In this document: positions 12,127-24,600 of the stretch, in pieces
Numbering within the stretch: the first letter of the stretch is position 1
Layout: every line of letters begins with the position of its first letter
NCBI GenBank assembly: GCA_028671895.1
Contig: CM053809.1
Coordinates: 37,795,501-37,859,500 of the forward strand
Direction: 5' to 3'
Length of the DNA: 64,000 nt
Source of the DNA: Oenanthe sinensis
Lineage: Eukaryota; Streptophyta; Magnoliopsida; Apiales; Apiaceae
The notes under the pieces: model-generated
Database searches by the model: none
Seen by the model: only the letters and a program-made list of their open reading frames with translations
Told to the model about the DNA's origin: nothing
Made by a program: the position numbers and the translations under genes

Positions 12127-13377
12127 CCAACATTTTAGTACGTGTTTAATTATCTGTCTAAATATGCAGCGCGGCCTCTTAGTGCAAGCCATTGCATGAC
12201 ATCCATCATCTCGGGGCATATTTTTTCTAAAAACAATTAAGTATATATATATATAGTTTCAAATTATTTTTTAAAAATTAAGTTAATTAGTTATTTGAAT
12301 TTAAAAAGCAAAGCAAACATATTTTAATTAGCAAATAGAAAAAAAGCATATTTGATTCTTCGTTAAAGAAATTGGCATATACAACTATATTTTTTATAAA
12401 TAAGGTAAATGTCATATTTAGTTCTAATACCTAAATACCCTAATTTCTATGATATACTCTCTAATAAAGGATGAAAGACAGACTCAATTGTACATTCAAC
12501 CTTATGCATTCAACCAACATGCCCACTCGATATAAGGTTTGTTTTTGATATCTTTATACGTCATACTTTGATAGTTAAATGTTTAATTTATATAGTTTAT
12601 AAGGTAATTTGTCTATTGAATTGATACTATTGTACTAATTTTAAAGCATGAATCTTTTAAAACATGATTTTGTTTTTGATATTGATGGGAATGTCATGTT
12701 TCTCGAGTTAAGAAATATAAAAGAATACTCGTCTGTAGTTAAAAAGATTCATTAATATGTTGAAATTTTTGAAGGGCATGGATGATTGTCATCCAACTAC
12801 AACAATTGCTTATAGAATATTGTAAACTATTTTAGTTACAATAATTTCTACAAAACAGAATTTTTGAAAATTGAAATTGATTAAATCGTATCTACGTTTT
12901 AGTATGTCTGCAAGAACGGTTGAATGAGGTAGCTATGTTAGTGATCGAGTAGGAAATTCTAGTAAATTCTAATTTTGAAGGTTTGATTATTGAGTTTGTT
13001 AACAAAAATGTGAGAATAATAATCTTTTAAGTCATGAGATTTTAGTATGTATTAATGAGAATGCAATTTACTGATTTGGTTATAAGTATTCTGTAATGGG
13101 GAGGGCAAAAAATTTCGAGGTGACATGGGGCATCTCAAAACTTAGGGCCGGTCCTGGTATATGTTTTGTACACATCTATTCCCTGTAATGATAAAACCAA
13201 AATGGCAACTGTTCCATAAGAAATCACAACAAAACATTAGTCCTGTTTTTCACAGTACTCTGTGTTGTAGTAATATTGTATGATCCAACATTGTCATTGT
13301 CAGAGTCTTGCTTTGTTTGGGCTACAATACATCCTATATAAACTACTGTTCAACCCCCATTGCATTTCAATCACAAA
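12127..13377. other. Intergenic DNA and upstream region of the CASP-like gene
   Basis: No coding region was recognised. The last part carries CCTATATAAAC (about 13332), a TATA-like box about 40 bp upstream of the CASP-like start codon. Confidence 0.5.
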
Positions 13378-14356
13378 ATGGCGATTAATGAACACCCTTC
13401 TCCTGAAGAGACAGAAACAATGCCTCCATCACCTGATTCAGTTCCAAAACTGCCTCCGCCAGAGCCTCCGGCTGTGGCCAATGATGTTGAGCAGGGCCGA
13501 ACACCTAGTGCAGATGTTGAGCAGGGCCGAACACCCAGTGCAGATGTTGAGCAGGGCCAAACACCTAGTGCATTGGTAACCAAGATGCCAGCGATTACCA
13601 AGAGCTGGAGAAGAGAGGATCTGTATAAAAACGCTTCACTGGCGCTGCGTGTAATGGGGTTGTTGTTTTCTTTCCTTGCTCTCATCATCATGGCTACTAA
13701 TTCTCACGATGGCCTAAAATTTAATAATTTTGAAGAATACAGGTCAGTTAGTTGTGTAATTATATATATAATTACGGTTTCATCTCCCTATTTCAACCTG
13801 AACCTATAAGTATTACGAATATATATTATTCAACAATTAAATTTAGTGACTGAATACTTTTATTATCCTTTGTAGCTATTTGTTGGCAATAGCAGTTATA
13901 ACAACAGTTTATACTGGAGGCCAAGTTTATCTACAAGTTCATGAGCTTTTGACAGGGGTGCCAACGTTTTCGCGCAGGAGTTTAACTTTCTTCGACTTTA
14001 TTGGTGATCAGATTATTTTCAAATTAATCCTGACAACCCAACATTTACATTGAGTATTAGGTTGAATAAGAGTTAATGCAACTCGCGTAAACGACTGTTT
14101 TCCAACTAAATAGTGTTTTTGTGAAATGCAGATTGCCGCATACTTGTTGATTTCAGCAGGATCAGCGGCAGTACCCATGACAAACACACTCAGAGAAGGA
14201 GAAGACATTTTATCTGCAGATTACTCAATAGAAATAGGCAGCTTGTTTACAGATTCTTCCTCAGCAGCCATAGCCATGGCGTTTATGGCATTCTTCGTCC
14301 TTGCACTGTCTGCTCTTGTTTCTGGATATAAGCTTTCACACCTGTCCTATATCTAA
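13378..14356 (+). CDS. CASP-like membrane protein (CASPL4 type), 3 exons, one odd splice donor
   Basis: The product is a four-helix membrane protein of the CASP-like (MARVEL-related) family, expected at the plasma membrane; CASPs scaffold the Casparian strip, while most CASPLs have no firm role. Likely exons are 13378-13742, 13876-14011 and 14132-14356, giving about 241 residues. The start is the ATG of MAINEHPSP. The first 75 or so residues are Pro- and Glu-rich and contain a ten-residue segment, DVEQGRTPSA, three times. Helices follow: the first around LLFSFLALIIMAT, the second around LLAIAVITTVYTGG, the third after FFDFIGDQ, and the last around AMAFMAFFVLALSALV. The intron 1 donor is canonical (AG/GTCAGT). 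Intron 2 must begin CAG/ATTATT to keep the family sequence, so the donor is AT rather than GT; the nearby GT would shift the frame. The gene may be damaged or use a non-canonical site. Confidence 0.8.
13483..13572 (+). repeat. Three tandem 30-bp coding units
   Basis: Three head-to-tail 30-bp units, each starting GATGTTGAGCAGGGCC, encode DVEQGRTPSA, DVEQGRTPSA and DVEQGQTPSA in the N-terminal cytosolic part of the CASP-like protein. The units differ at only a few bases, which suggests recent expansion. Confidence 0.92.
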
Positions 14357-14937
14357 TACTAGATTTCATTCTTTAATACCAGTAATATAATACTTCTTTG
14401 TGAAGTGCATGTGCTTAGTTACGAATTAATTAGATTGGTATGATGATATATTGGACACTTGAGTGAGTGAGAAGTGAGATGAGTATGCTTATGTAAAACT
14501 AAAATCTTATTGGTCTGGCAAGTCTGTTCCACAGAATAATACTATTACCTTGTTTGTGTGTTTCTAATTTGTAGTTTAAGTTGTGAAATGGGTATGCTTT
14601 GTAGTTTAACTGCATGCACAATGAAAGGAAGTACGCTATTTCTACTTATCACACAGCATATTAACCTTAATCAAGTTTTAATCCAGAAACGAATGTAAGT
14701 GAAGCTTAAAAAGTAACCTTATTGTTCGGTTTCATCACTTGTTCAAGGCTCAAAGTTCACTTTTTCATGGATCAGTGATGCCAACTGTTTCTGCCTCCAG
14801 CGATTCTAAAGAATAAACAAATTATAATTTAATCTACACAACTCAAGTGCTGTCTTTACATTATTACATATGCAAAATTTTATACTTAATGCTAATATCA
14901 TCTTTCTTAAATTGCTCTCAAGCAGTTTTCTACCTTT
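14357..14937. other. Convergent 3' flank between the CASP-like and WRKY genes
   Basis: The two genes point towards each other here. AATACCAGTAATATAATAC just after the CASP-like stop is AT-rich and could carry the polyadenylation signal. No other gene was seen. Confidence 0.5.
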
Positions 14938-17311
14938 TTAGCCCAAAAATGAGTTAAAAAAGGTTTCATTATCAGGTTCTTCCTTGGCTGCAGCAAATTG
15001 CCCGCTTGCCTCTTGTGTTCTGTTGATGTAAGAGTTTGTCGGATTCACAAAATTTGATAAGCCATAACTTCCCTGGCCTTGCAGCATCTCCAAGGTAAAT
15101 GGTGCTTGACCATTTGTTATCCGTGCCCTTGTATTCTCAAGAGGATTAGTGTAGTTCGTTGTCGGCCTCACAGCCACGGGAGCATTAGCCGTAGTGGCAT
15201 CAGATGAAGGTCTATTTACATGGTAACTGCCACTGCCTCGTGGTGCAGGGACATCATGGTTGTGCTTTCCTTCATAAGTAGTGATGACTGCCCTCAGATC
15301 TTGGGATGCACGCTCAACATGCTTCCTCACCGGACATCCCACGTATGTGCATTTGTAGTAGCTCCTATAGATAGTACAAAAATGCAGACATTAGTAACCA
15401 AAATATGAATATATTGCTGCCAATAACTATATATATGGGTGGAATAGAGAAATATATGCTTTACCTAGGATTTGGATTGCCTTTAACAACTTTCTGTCCA
15501 TATTTCCTCCACCTATAACCATCATCAAGAATATCTATGTCACTGGTGGTTTGAACAACAATTCTTGGTTCTCGAACAGTTTGATTTCCGAGAGCTGAAC
15601 TTGCTTCATTCTCATAATCACCCTTCCTAAAATTGAAAAAGAAAGAGAAAATTAAACAATGTCCAATTCACAGGATCGTAAGTGAATATAAATGAACTAT
15701 GTAAAGTGAAAGATCATAAGTGAGTGTAAAAGAAATATGAAAAGTGAAAAACTAAGCATACCATCTCTTAGCCTCAGGCTCATTAGCATTATCCTCTCCT
15801 GATTTACTCATTGATCCTTGTTCAATGTCATCCTCACCAAAAGAAGCTGAAGAATTTTCGGGGGTTGTAAGATGCTCTCTATAGCCATTGTCAAGTTGTT
15901 GGATTGAAATATCTGAGTTGCTGCCAGAAGGTTTTTGGTAAGACCGCGAAAGCTTTGTCGACTGAGGTTTCGGGTGGCTGTGATTGCCTTTATATACAAT
16001 TTCAGTTATGTGTCCATCCAGAGTTGTTTCAACCTTTTTCTTTGTAGGACAATTAGGAACGGTACACTTGAAATAGCTACGAGGATTTTCGGTGCCTTTT
16101 ACTTGCTTTTGTCCATACTTTCTCCAATTATATCCATCATCTAATTTTCTCTGATCTCTACTAGAATGAGATGATTGAGTATAGTAAGTTTGATTAGATG
16201 GTGGAGGTGCAGTACTATTCTGCGCATTGGTCCGGACAGTAGACAATTCTGGTGAATATCTCTCAACTACTCCTAGTTCTGGTTTCACAGTTCTAGTCAT
16301 TGATGGAAAATCCTTTTCCTCAGCTGGAATTTTTAGCTCCCATTCACCCTGTTGCCTTGTCATTAATTCTTCCTGTTGAAATCATGGTTTTGATGACAGA
16401 ATAATTAGAACTAGTAGAGAATAACATAGGCATAAAAAAGAAGAAGCTATCATATAGACTATGCACACTAATTAACTTGATCAAACAAATATTGTGAAAA
16501 TCGTTTAATCTATTATCTGCCAATTAAAGTAAGCCTGCATAAGCATAAAGAAAAAGCATGCTATACTGATCAAATTACAGTATTATATATTAAAATTTTA
16601 AATCTCGTAAATATGAAGAAAGTCCACCATAGGCCCTTTTTTTATTAAAAAAAAGAGTACGATAACTAATAAAAAAACAAAATCTGTGTAATTTTATGCA
16701 AGTGTGAAGGATATCCACAGGTAAGCATTACTATATTGGAAATAAATAATCAAGTAGGTAGTGCAAAGCTGTTCAAAATATATGCAAATATGTATATTAT
16801 AATAAAATGCAAATTTAAAGATAAGATGAATCATGTACCATTGAGTTCCTTGTTTGAGTTGGGAAAGAGACATTAGAATAGTTTCCATTCCCCTGCATCA
16901 AAATTTGAGCATCAAAGTTCCCATTTGTTGAAGATGACATAATCTACACAAACAAAAAAATGACATCAATATTCAATAAGGTATATTAGAAAGCCATAAC
17001 AAAAAAAAAAGATTACATGTAAAACTTACATTAGAAGTGGAAGGTTGGATGGGTGAGTCCAAGAAAGAGAGAAAAGATGGAGAAAGATTAGTTGGAGAGA
17101 AGGGTAGTGAAGAATTATGAAAAGTAGACTTGGGCTTGGAGTTCTGGTGTTCAAATCCCCAGTTACTACCAAAGTCCTTACTGTCTGGTTGAGCAAGAAG
17201 ATCACTAAATGAAGAGTTCATGAACTGGGCTGAAAATGAAAAGTCTGGTTGAGAAGCAGTATCAGAGTTTGTACTGTTCATGTTCCCTCCAAATGAAGAT
17301 GAAGAATCCAT
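14938..17311 (-). CDS. WRKY33-like: Group I WRKY transcription factor, WRKY33-like, 5 exons
   Basis: This nuclear regulator binds W-boxes (TTGACC/T) in defence genes. Exons on the minus strand are 17311-17030, 16943-16839, 16372-15762, 15626-15465 and 15364-14938; all junctions are GT-AG and the frame is open for 528 residues. Two WRKYGQK heptads lie at about residues 212-218 and 372-378, each followed by a C2H2 zinc finger ending H-x-H. The second domain is split by an intron after the N-P-N-P-R segment, as usual in this family. The N-terminus has an S-P cluster (SPTNLSPSFLSFLDSPIQPS, about residues 72-91), the type phosphorylated by MAP kinases in WRKY33. The linker ends EPEAKRWKGD and the protein ends in an AKEEPDNETFFNSF-type tail, both WRKY33 hallmarks. 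WRKY25/26-like proteins are the alternative. The gene appears intact. Confidence 0.93.
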
Positions 17312-17489
17312 CTGTATCTATTTATATGTTCTTGGTTAGAGTAAGAACAAAGTTTATTCAAAGTCTAAAGAGAGGAAAACAATGGAAGAGAAAGTTTCAA
17401 GTTTGGATTTGTTTGAGGGTGGTTGTAGACTTGTAGGTTTGTGTATGAGGATGCTACTACAAATCTACAAGTTCGTGCTTTGATAAAAG

Positions 17490-17690
17490 AAAATATTTAT
17501 AAATGAAGAAAGTTTGACCATGGAAATTTCGGAAAAGTCAAAGCTATGGGCCTTGACTGGTTCCTTGTGGCGGCTAATTCTGCTGAGAAAATTAAGTGTT
17601 GGTCCCACGTACATAAATGGATAGGCACCTTGTAGTTAGTTACTAATTTGCTTGTTGGTTAGCATATGATGATCTCATTTGACTGCTAGT
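17490..17690 (-). promoter_or_regulatory. W-box cluster and TATA-like box upstream of the WRKY gene
   Basis: Four TTGACC/T cores occur within 171 bp upstream of the start codon: 17514-17519 (TTGACC), 17536-17541 (TTGACT on the minus strand), 17553-17558 and 17679-17684 (TTGACT). A TATAAATA-like sequence on the minus strand lies at about 17490-17500. WRKY33 of Arabidopsis is known to bind W-boxes in its own promoter, so self-regulation is a reasonable inference. Confidence 0.6.
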
Positions 17691-19717
17691 ATTTTCACTG
17701 TAGGCCTCCAATGAAACGGAGTAGTAACTACAGTAGTATTTATCTGTGATTATCTATTTAACTCATTTATTTATGTTATTAAATTGAGATTGAGAAAGTA
17801 GTAATTTGTTATGTGAATGTGTACAAGTTACAAACATCAATGCTTGGAGTCGAAGGTTGCATCGATGTGATTACGCGCACTAATATCATTTCACTAATAC
17901 ACATTCTGCTAAAATACATCTTAATATACCATCACTTAATGTTAAAGCAGTGTTTTTATCAGAACTTGTCAAGCTATGCAGCAACAGTCATTTTCAGCTA
18001 AGAAATAATTTTTTGTAGAGTACATATTGCAGCTACTTATATCTTTTGCTTTCTAGAAAATGACTCGAGTTCCCTCAGGACCTTGAAAAGTAGTGGTATT
18101 GACTTTTGTTTATATCATCACCACATGGAAAGGCTAGTGGAAAAGGTAAGGGGGCCCCTGCCCTTACTTTTCCATTCTAGAAAAACTCTAGTAAAGAACC
18201 TTCTCAAGACTGACTGCATTTCTAGTGTTATGCATAAAAAATAGCACAAAATATGCTGGTCTCTGTTTATTGGGCTTTTTCTTCATTTAGTTTATACGAT
18301 AAGTAATTGCATAATGGAATGATATATAAAGAACAATGCCACATACATGATACATTCTTATTTCATAAATTGCAAGATTAATAATGACTCTGCTATAAAG
18401 AGAATTTCTACAACTAATTAATTTGGCAAAACAATGAATTCAATTTTTTTTTCTTATGAAAAAGAGTACCGAGATAATCACCGGTACAATCAATAAGAGT
18501 GACAGGAACAATGCGCGTGATCCTGCAAAACAGGGAGATCAGGATATAAGATATTGTAATGTGAAATATATAATTAGTCATTTCACTTGGGGGGGGGGGG
18601 GGGGGGGGGGAGGGGGGGGGAATCATCTGATTCATAACTACATGTGCAAGTGTGTAAGATCACACCAGCTGCAGCAATGGGGAAACAGGATTTGCTGATA
18701 AACACCTACAAATGAGGAATCAGAGGTCTCGTTTGCAGATAATGATGTACATTACCTTTCATCAAAAGTTAAGTAAAGTATGATCAAGCACAAGGAACAC
18801 ATGATTTAACTTACCTACAAGCTGAACTGAACAGAGATACCAAGTCATTCGCTGATAAAGAATCAGCTTCCAATTCCTCTGAATCAGAATCGCTTGCATT
18901 GCAACCTGATTTCAGCCACAATCAGCCGCATGTATCAGACAATTAACAAGCATATATCCAAACTGACAAGAGGACCACAGGACTACCTTGATGTTTATTG
19001 CTAATTTTCCATACAGAAATCCTACCCTTGAAGATTTCACAACCTAAAATTACATATGAATACAAACAACAAAAAAACAAGCAGCAGAACCTGCAGCCGT
19101 CAACTACGAACAATATGAAAGTTCCAATCTTTAAAAAAAATTAAAGCAAGAACCAAGAACCCCTCGCTGACTACAGTAATGCCCCATACCCTACGTCACT
19201 TACATTAATCTACGTACAAACCACTAAATTCTTATAAAACAGAAATTACGAAACTGTGCACTTTCTGATGTCGCCATAAAAAAAAAAGAATAAGCACATG
19301 ATCAAATAAAACTTTGTGGTGCAATTCTTCACATCAAAAGGAACTCAAAGCGTAATGAAGTGAGATGTATTAGAAATTCAACAGAACATGTAAAGATAAC
19401 TTTTTCAGTATATTAAAGTAACGTTGCAGTTTGCAATTATTTTAAAGAACAACTAACACATAATTCGTCAAAATAGATATAGGAATTTGAAATTTCTTCT
19501 ACTTTCCTCTGGGTGTCTAGAATCTAATATATTGCCTATTCTTGTGTAGATACAAACAATTAACAGACATAAAGAACGGAACAAATTAAAGAATTAACAA
19601 AAACTAAATGCACCCAATCATCAGTGACATACCTATGATGGAAAAAGGCATAATTAATCCGAAACAGCATACACCATCAGATGATCAATGCATATAATGG
19701 CGGATCTAACCCTTACG
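17691..19717. other. Intergenic DNA with a possible stray exon
   Basis: No full gene was recognised. On the minus strand 18907-18818 looks like an exon: it follows a CAG acceptor, stays open, encodes an acidic Ser-rich stretch (ASDSDSEELEADSL) and ends in a good donor (TAG/GTAAGT). It might be a 3' UTR exon of the PPR remnant or part of an unrecognised gene. A long G-run at about 18.6 kb is listed separately. Confidence 0.4.
18589..18620 (+). repeat. Poly-G tract
   Basis: Twenty-two G in a row, one A, then nine more G. It lies between genes in an otherwise AT-rich region. Tracts like this are unstable and hard to sequence, so the exact length may be unreliable. Confidence 0.95.
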
Positions 19718-21231
19718 TCACCAATAATCGTTGCATGAACATGATCCATCAGTGAAACAATGGAAACGGTTGGTATCCCTGACAATTATCTCCCTATTTG
19801 TAATTTTTGAGATAAGCTTGATGGCCGCATGACAATCCCCACACACTCGAAGATTCTTCACGATTCGTATAACATCATTTGGTTTAGTACTGATTAAGCC
19901 AAATGCAAGGGCCAACTTTTCACTATGACAACCAAGAAAATGTTCTTTCTCCTCCTCTTCAATGTCAAAGAGCACAAACTCTGTTGTTGGAATATAACCA
20001 GCTGCTTTTAATTCTTCGGTTATGTCATCGAGTTTAGCATATATCTTCTCTGACAAGGGATGAGACGTGTCTCCCACTAGAAACTCGTGAACAATTCCAT
20101 CAACTTCAATCCAGCTATATGCTGGTATTTTTTGGATGCCTCTCTTATTCATAGTTGATCTAATGCTTACGGCATCATCCCATTTATGATTAGCAGAGAA
20201 AATGTTGGACAAGAGAACATAATTTCCAGAGTTCCAAGGTTCCAATTCAACTAACTTCTTAAGAACCTCTTCAGCCAACTGGGTATCCCGGTGTAGCCTA
20301 CATCCATTTAACAAGCCTCCCCAAACTATGGCATTTGCCTCCATTGGCATATTTTTAATCAACTGATGGGCTTCTTTTAATGAATCAGCCCGGCCTAGAA
20401 GATCTACTATGCATCCATAATGCTCAATTGTAGGAGTCAAAGAATAGACATCAGTCATGCTGTAGAAGTACTTGCGGCCCTCATCAACAAGACCTGCATG
20501 ACTACACCCACAAAGCAGGGCAATGAAAGTGTTCTCATCAGGACGTATTCCAAATTTCTCCAACTGTGCAAAGAGACTGAATGCAGCTTTAACATGACCA
20601 TTCATAGCAAGCCCGGTTATTATAGCATTCCAAACAACACGATCCTTCTCCTTCATCCCCTTAAAGACATCCCAAGCTAAATCCAGTTTCCCGCATTTTG
20701 CATACATGGCAATCAACGCAGTACCCATCACAGGATTGGTCAAAAACTCATTTTTATCAATTAATCTACTCGCCCAAACCCCTAATTCAAGCGTTCCTAA
20801 CCGTGCACAAGCAGAAAGAACCCCTAATCCCAGTCTTGACAAAAACATCACAATCAAACCCACCTTTGACAACAAGACAATGAACCTCCAAACCAAGTTT
20901 ATAATCGGAAAGGCTGGAACAAGCTTTAAGAACAAAAGGTAAAGTGAAATTGTTGGGCAAAAAGCTCTGTTTTCGCATGGAAATGAAGAGTTGAAGAGCT
21001 TCATCAAAACAATTGTTGGAGACAAAGCCTTGAATCATGGTGTTCCAGAGAAAGACATTGGGTTGACGGGTTTGATCAAAAACAAGACGAGCATAAGATA
21101 GGGCTGATGAGGTAGTTGACTTGGTGAAGACCAAAACGTAAAAAACGGGTGTGAACATGCTTGAGATGTTTGAATGAATTGAAACCTCGTCGTATTAGAC
21201 AATTTTTAATCTCGGATGGAGTTGTCATCAT
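19718..21231 (-). pseudogene. DYW-class PPR protein gene, broken
   Basis: Intact relatives are organelle-targeted RNA-binding proteins with PPR repeats and E, E+ and DYW domains; DYW is the cytidine deaminase domain of plant RNA editing. The C-terminal part is well kept: PPR motifs, an EHYGCIVDLLGR segment, the H-S-E-K and C-x2-C-H zinc-binding residues of DYW (LRVCGDCH), and a CSCNDYW end. The N-terminus is in three different frames: the start at 21231 (MMTTPSEIKNC), a second frame from about 21158, and the main frame from about 20815. The text jumps from GFDCDVFVKTG straight to VLSACARLGTLE, whereas relatives have roughly 150 residues of PPR repeats between these points. Two frameshifts plus this deletion make the gene non-functional as read. 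The closest relative I recall is Arabidopsis At3g08820. Confidence 0.85.
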
Positions 21232-21682
21232 CTCAACTCCTTCCCGCCTTAATTATATTTCAAACAAGAATATTCATCATCTCCGCACCGCTAGTGGTGC
21301 GTTTTATATTTTATGAAATACTAACAAGTCTTGTCGTGTTTCAACCGTCTGTCGTATAATGTGTAATTTTCAAAATATGTAGTATAATATACACACAAGT
21401 ATCAATAATGTTTCTGCAAAATTATACACAAGAGCTAACTAGAGAGGTGGATTTGGCTGGACTAACTAAAAACTACATTCTGTAGAGTATATCTATTCTC
21501 TACATGTATAGGGTAGACAAAAAAGAATATTGCCTAGTACAGGTATCATTTATCAATTATCCACTATAAAAGAATATCATTCTCATCCATTGATCCCCTT
21601 GCGTAAGAATTCAGTATACGAGCACAAATATCTGGAAAGAACATTTGCATAAAACATTGACAACTGCATCACAGCACATAAT

Positions 21683-24600
21683 TCATGAATCGCTCCAACT
21701 ATCTTCATCATCATCCTCATCGCTACTGGCCAATGCCTATATTTAAATTCTCCATTCTCAATATTCCAGCACAAGTAAAATAAAATAAAAATGAAGAGGG
21801 AAAACGGAAAGGGGAGAACAGTGTGAAAGAAAGAAGGTAAACCTGGCGAATAGCGTCTGCTTTCTCTAAAATGGCTGCAAATCTCAAATTTGTTTTAGGA
21901 CCATGAATGCTAGGCCTAGTCACTACTGCAGGTTTTAAGTTGGACTGGTGAACAGAATAAAATCAAGTAAAGGGAAGGAATGTGATGGGATTTCATGACC
22001 AGTACCTATCCCTATCTTCTACCTTCTGTACCTCAGGCCGAGAACGTTCCATTACTTTCTTCAACTGCAGATAGTTCAATAATATCAGGGGGAAAAAAAG
22101 ATTTTCTATAACCGCAGTTGTTTATATTACTGGAAACAATAATTACCATGCTTCTGTCATGAGCAGCAACAACATCAATGAGAGGCGTACGAGGTCGCTG
22201 AAGTTTCATTGGCCGATTCCCATTCAGTGTTCTATCTTCGAGTGCTGGATACAAAGAGTTACTTGTTGACGATACAGCTTCACCTTGTGAAGTTGTAGAA
22301 AAATCCTCAACATGTTCATCTGCTAATGTTGGTTGTGGAACATGTGTGTCAGGAAACTTTATCAGCCTTCCGATCTTAAGGAAGTGCTCTCAGGTTCTAG
22401 ACATACTTCCAATTGCATTTGACTTAATGGATGACTAGCTACAGATCCAGAGAAACATGATGCATCGAAACTAGTTGCTATGGTCGAAGACGAAGTAAAA
22501 TTCGACTGCGTACTTCCAGCTTCTCCAGCATGCACTACATTACCAGGGTTCTCATTAACTGTAGAAGACAATGTTACACATGAATCCCTGTTAGATGTGC
22601 TATCAGAAGTTAGAATGGTGGTGCTTACATCATTAGAGGTGAGTGGCATTTGCATGGAGAGTTCATCAGAATGTTTTGTATTCCCCGGCAAGTTCTGATA
22701 AATATTTTGACGGTCCTCATCTTTCAGAGCAGGTTGCAAAATTGGCACTGGAGGTAGTAAATCATCCTTACCCGTTAGATTAACCATTTGAGTAACATTG
22801 CTGGTTTTCAATGGAAACAGACCAAAAGTATTTTTCACCGAGTCCCTATCTGAAGGCAAGAAAGCCTGTTGCTGAGCCCTCCCTATCCTCCACTGGGCTG
22901 GAGGTAGAGGTGGTAGAGGAGGCATTTCAGCCAAATAAATTTGAGGTATTACAGGAAGCTGGGGATAGCCTGAATAGACTTCACTTGGTTCATCACTGGC
23001 ATATCCAGAGATGTCAACTTCAAGGCTGTCTGGTTGTGAGATTTCTGACTTCATAGCTTCAGTTAAAGAAGGAATCAATGATGACTTGGGAGAAGTAATA
23101 AAGTTTCCTCCATGATCCGTATGATATAAGTGCAACTTAGATGACGGCCTATAGTTTGCTTTATCATCAGATAGAGACTCCATGACAAAGCTATCAGCCT
23201 GTATGTTTATCTGAACTACAGGCATGCTTTCTACAAAACAAGGTTCGGAATGAGCTTCAACGCTTCCTTCATCCGGATGATCCAAACAGCATGACTGTTC
23301 TAACTGAGATACTTCCTTGGGATTTGGTTCATCCAAATGCAGGTGTTCGAGATCAAATTGATCAGTCTGTAGGGTGAGCTTTGGTTCAGAATGTGTCCGT
23401 ACCTCAGGATAGTGATGGGTTAAAAGCAAAGTATCACCAGAATGCTCATGGAGTCCACTCTGCACAGAAGATACTGGTTCTGTATGTTGGACACTGTATA
23501 TTGAAGAAGAAGATGAGAGCGCATTACCTTTAACAGGTTGCAAACTCGACTCAGGAACATAACTAACCATTTCAGAGTCTGAATGATCACCAAAGGCTGT
23601 CTCACATCGGAAAGAGTCTAAATCTGGTGATGCAATCTCCTGATTAAACATTGCTGCCTCCTCAACTGATTCATAAATATTCCCTGGAAGAAATTCATCA
23701 CAGACTTCAGATCCATACTGATATGGCTTGTGTACACTGTGTGATTCTTCAGCCAACAGTTTTTCATTATGTGCAGAATCAAATTTGTCAGTATCACTAT
23801 CATAATTTGCCACAATGGCTTCCACGCCAATGTTTTCTGATTGACCTTCAGTTCCTTTTTCATCAGCAAGTATCCAGGAGATTTAGTATTCAGGGAAGCC
23901 AAAGAAATTGCAAGTCCAATAACTTCACTTCCAATTGAATTCATGCTGGACGAAATTTTATCCACTTCAACATCATCCTCTTTTCTGGGAACAGAACTGG
24001 AGAAAGATCTAGGACTTCCAGAGTCCATGTAACTAGAATTCTTATTAACTGCAGTAGCTTCACTTCCAATCAAACCAATGCTGCAGGTAATTATACCCAT
24101 CTCACACCTGTCTGCTCCAGGGAGAACCCTACTAGAGATTTCCTCTTCGTGACAAGTATCAACATCCGAACATATAGTAATTGATGGAACAACATCTGTA
24201 CCCTCTGCTCCCTGTTGCTCTGCAGTTGAGGAATTACTAAAACTATCTGATACAAATCTAGAGTCAGCAGTTGTCTCTTTAGCTGCAGGAAAGATAATAT
24301 TTACAGAATTGACGACACAAGGCTGCAGAACGGTGTTACTTGATACAGAGTCCAAAAAGGATGGCACAGAAGGTTCAACTTCTTCTGAAGTAACTGTATG
24401 CGGCAGACTAATTTGAGTATCTACTAAATTCTCAGTACAACTATCTTCTTCATGTTGTGCTGCGAGCAAATTATTCAATGAACTTTCATCGTCATACTTG
24501 GGAATCACCTCAAGGATGTTTTCAGAAATAAAGATTGAAGCAATAGAAAGGTCGCCAGAATTACTGTTTAACTCATCCAGAATATGGTTTTCAGCAGGTG

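Noticed and set aside
18818..18907. Acidic Ser-rich exon as evidence of a separate gene
   Set aside because: Splice signals are good, but no adjoining exons could be chained and no family was recognised, so it is mentioned only as a possible exon.
20420..20942. Plus-strand open frames across the PPR locus
   Set aside because: They are antisense shadows of the PPR reading and show no protein family features.
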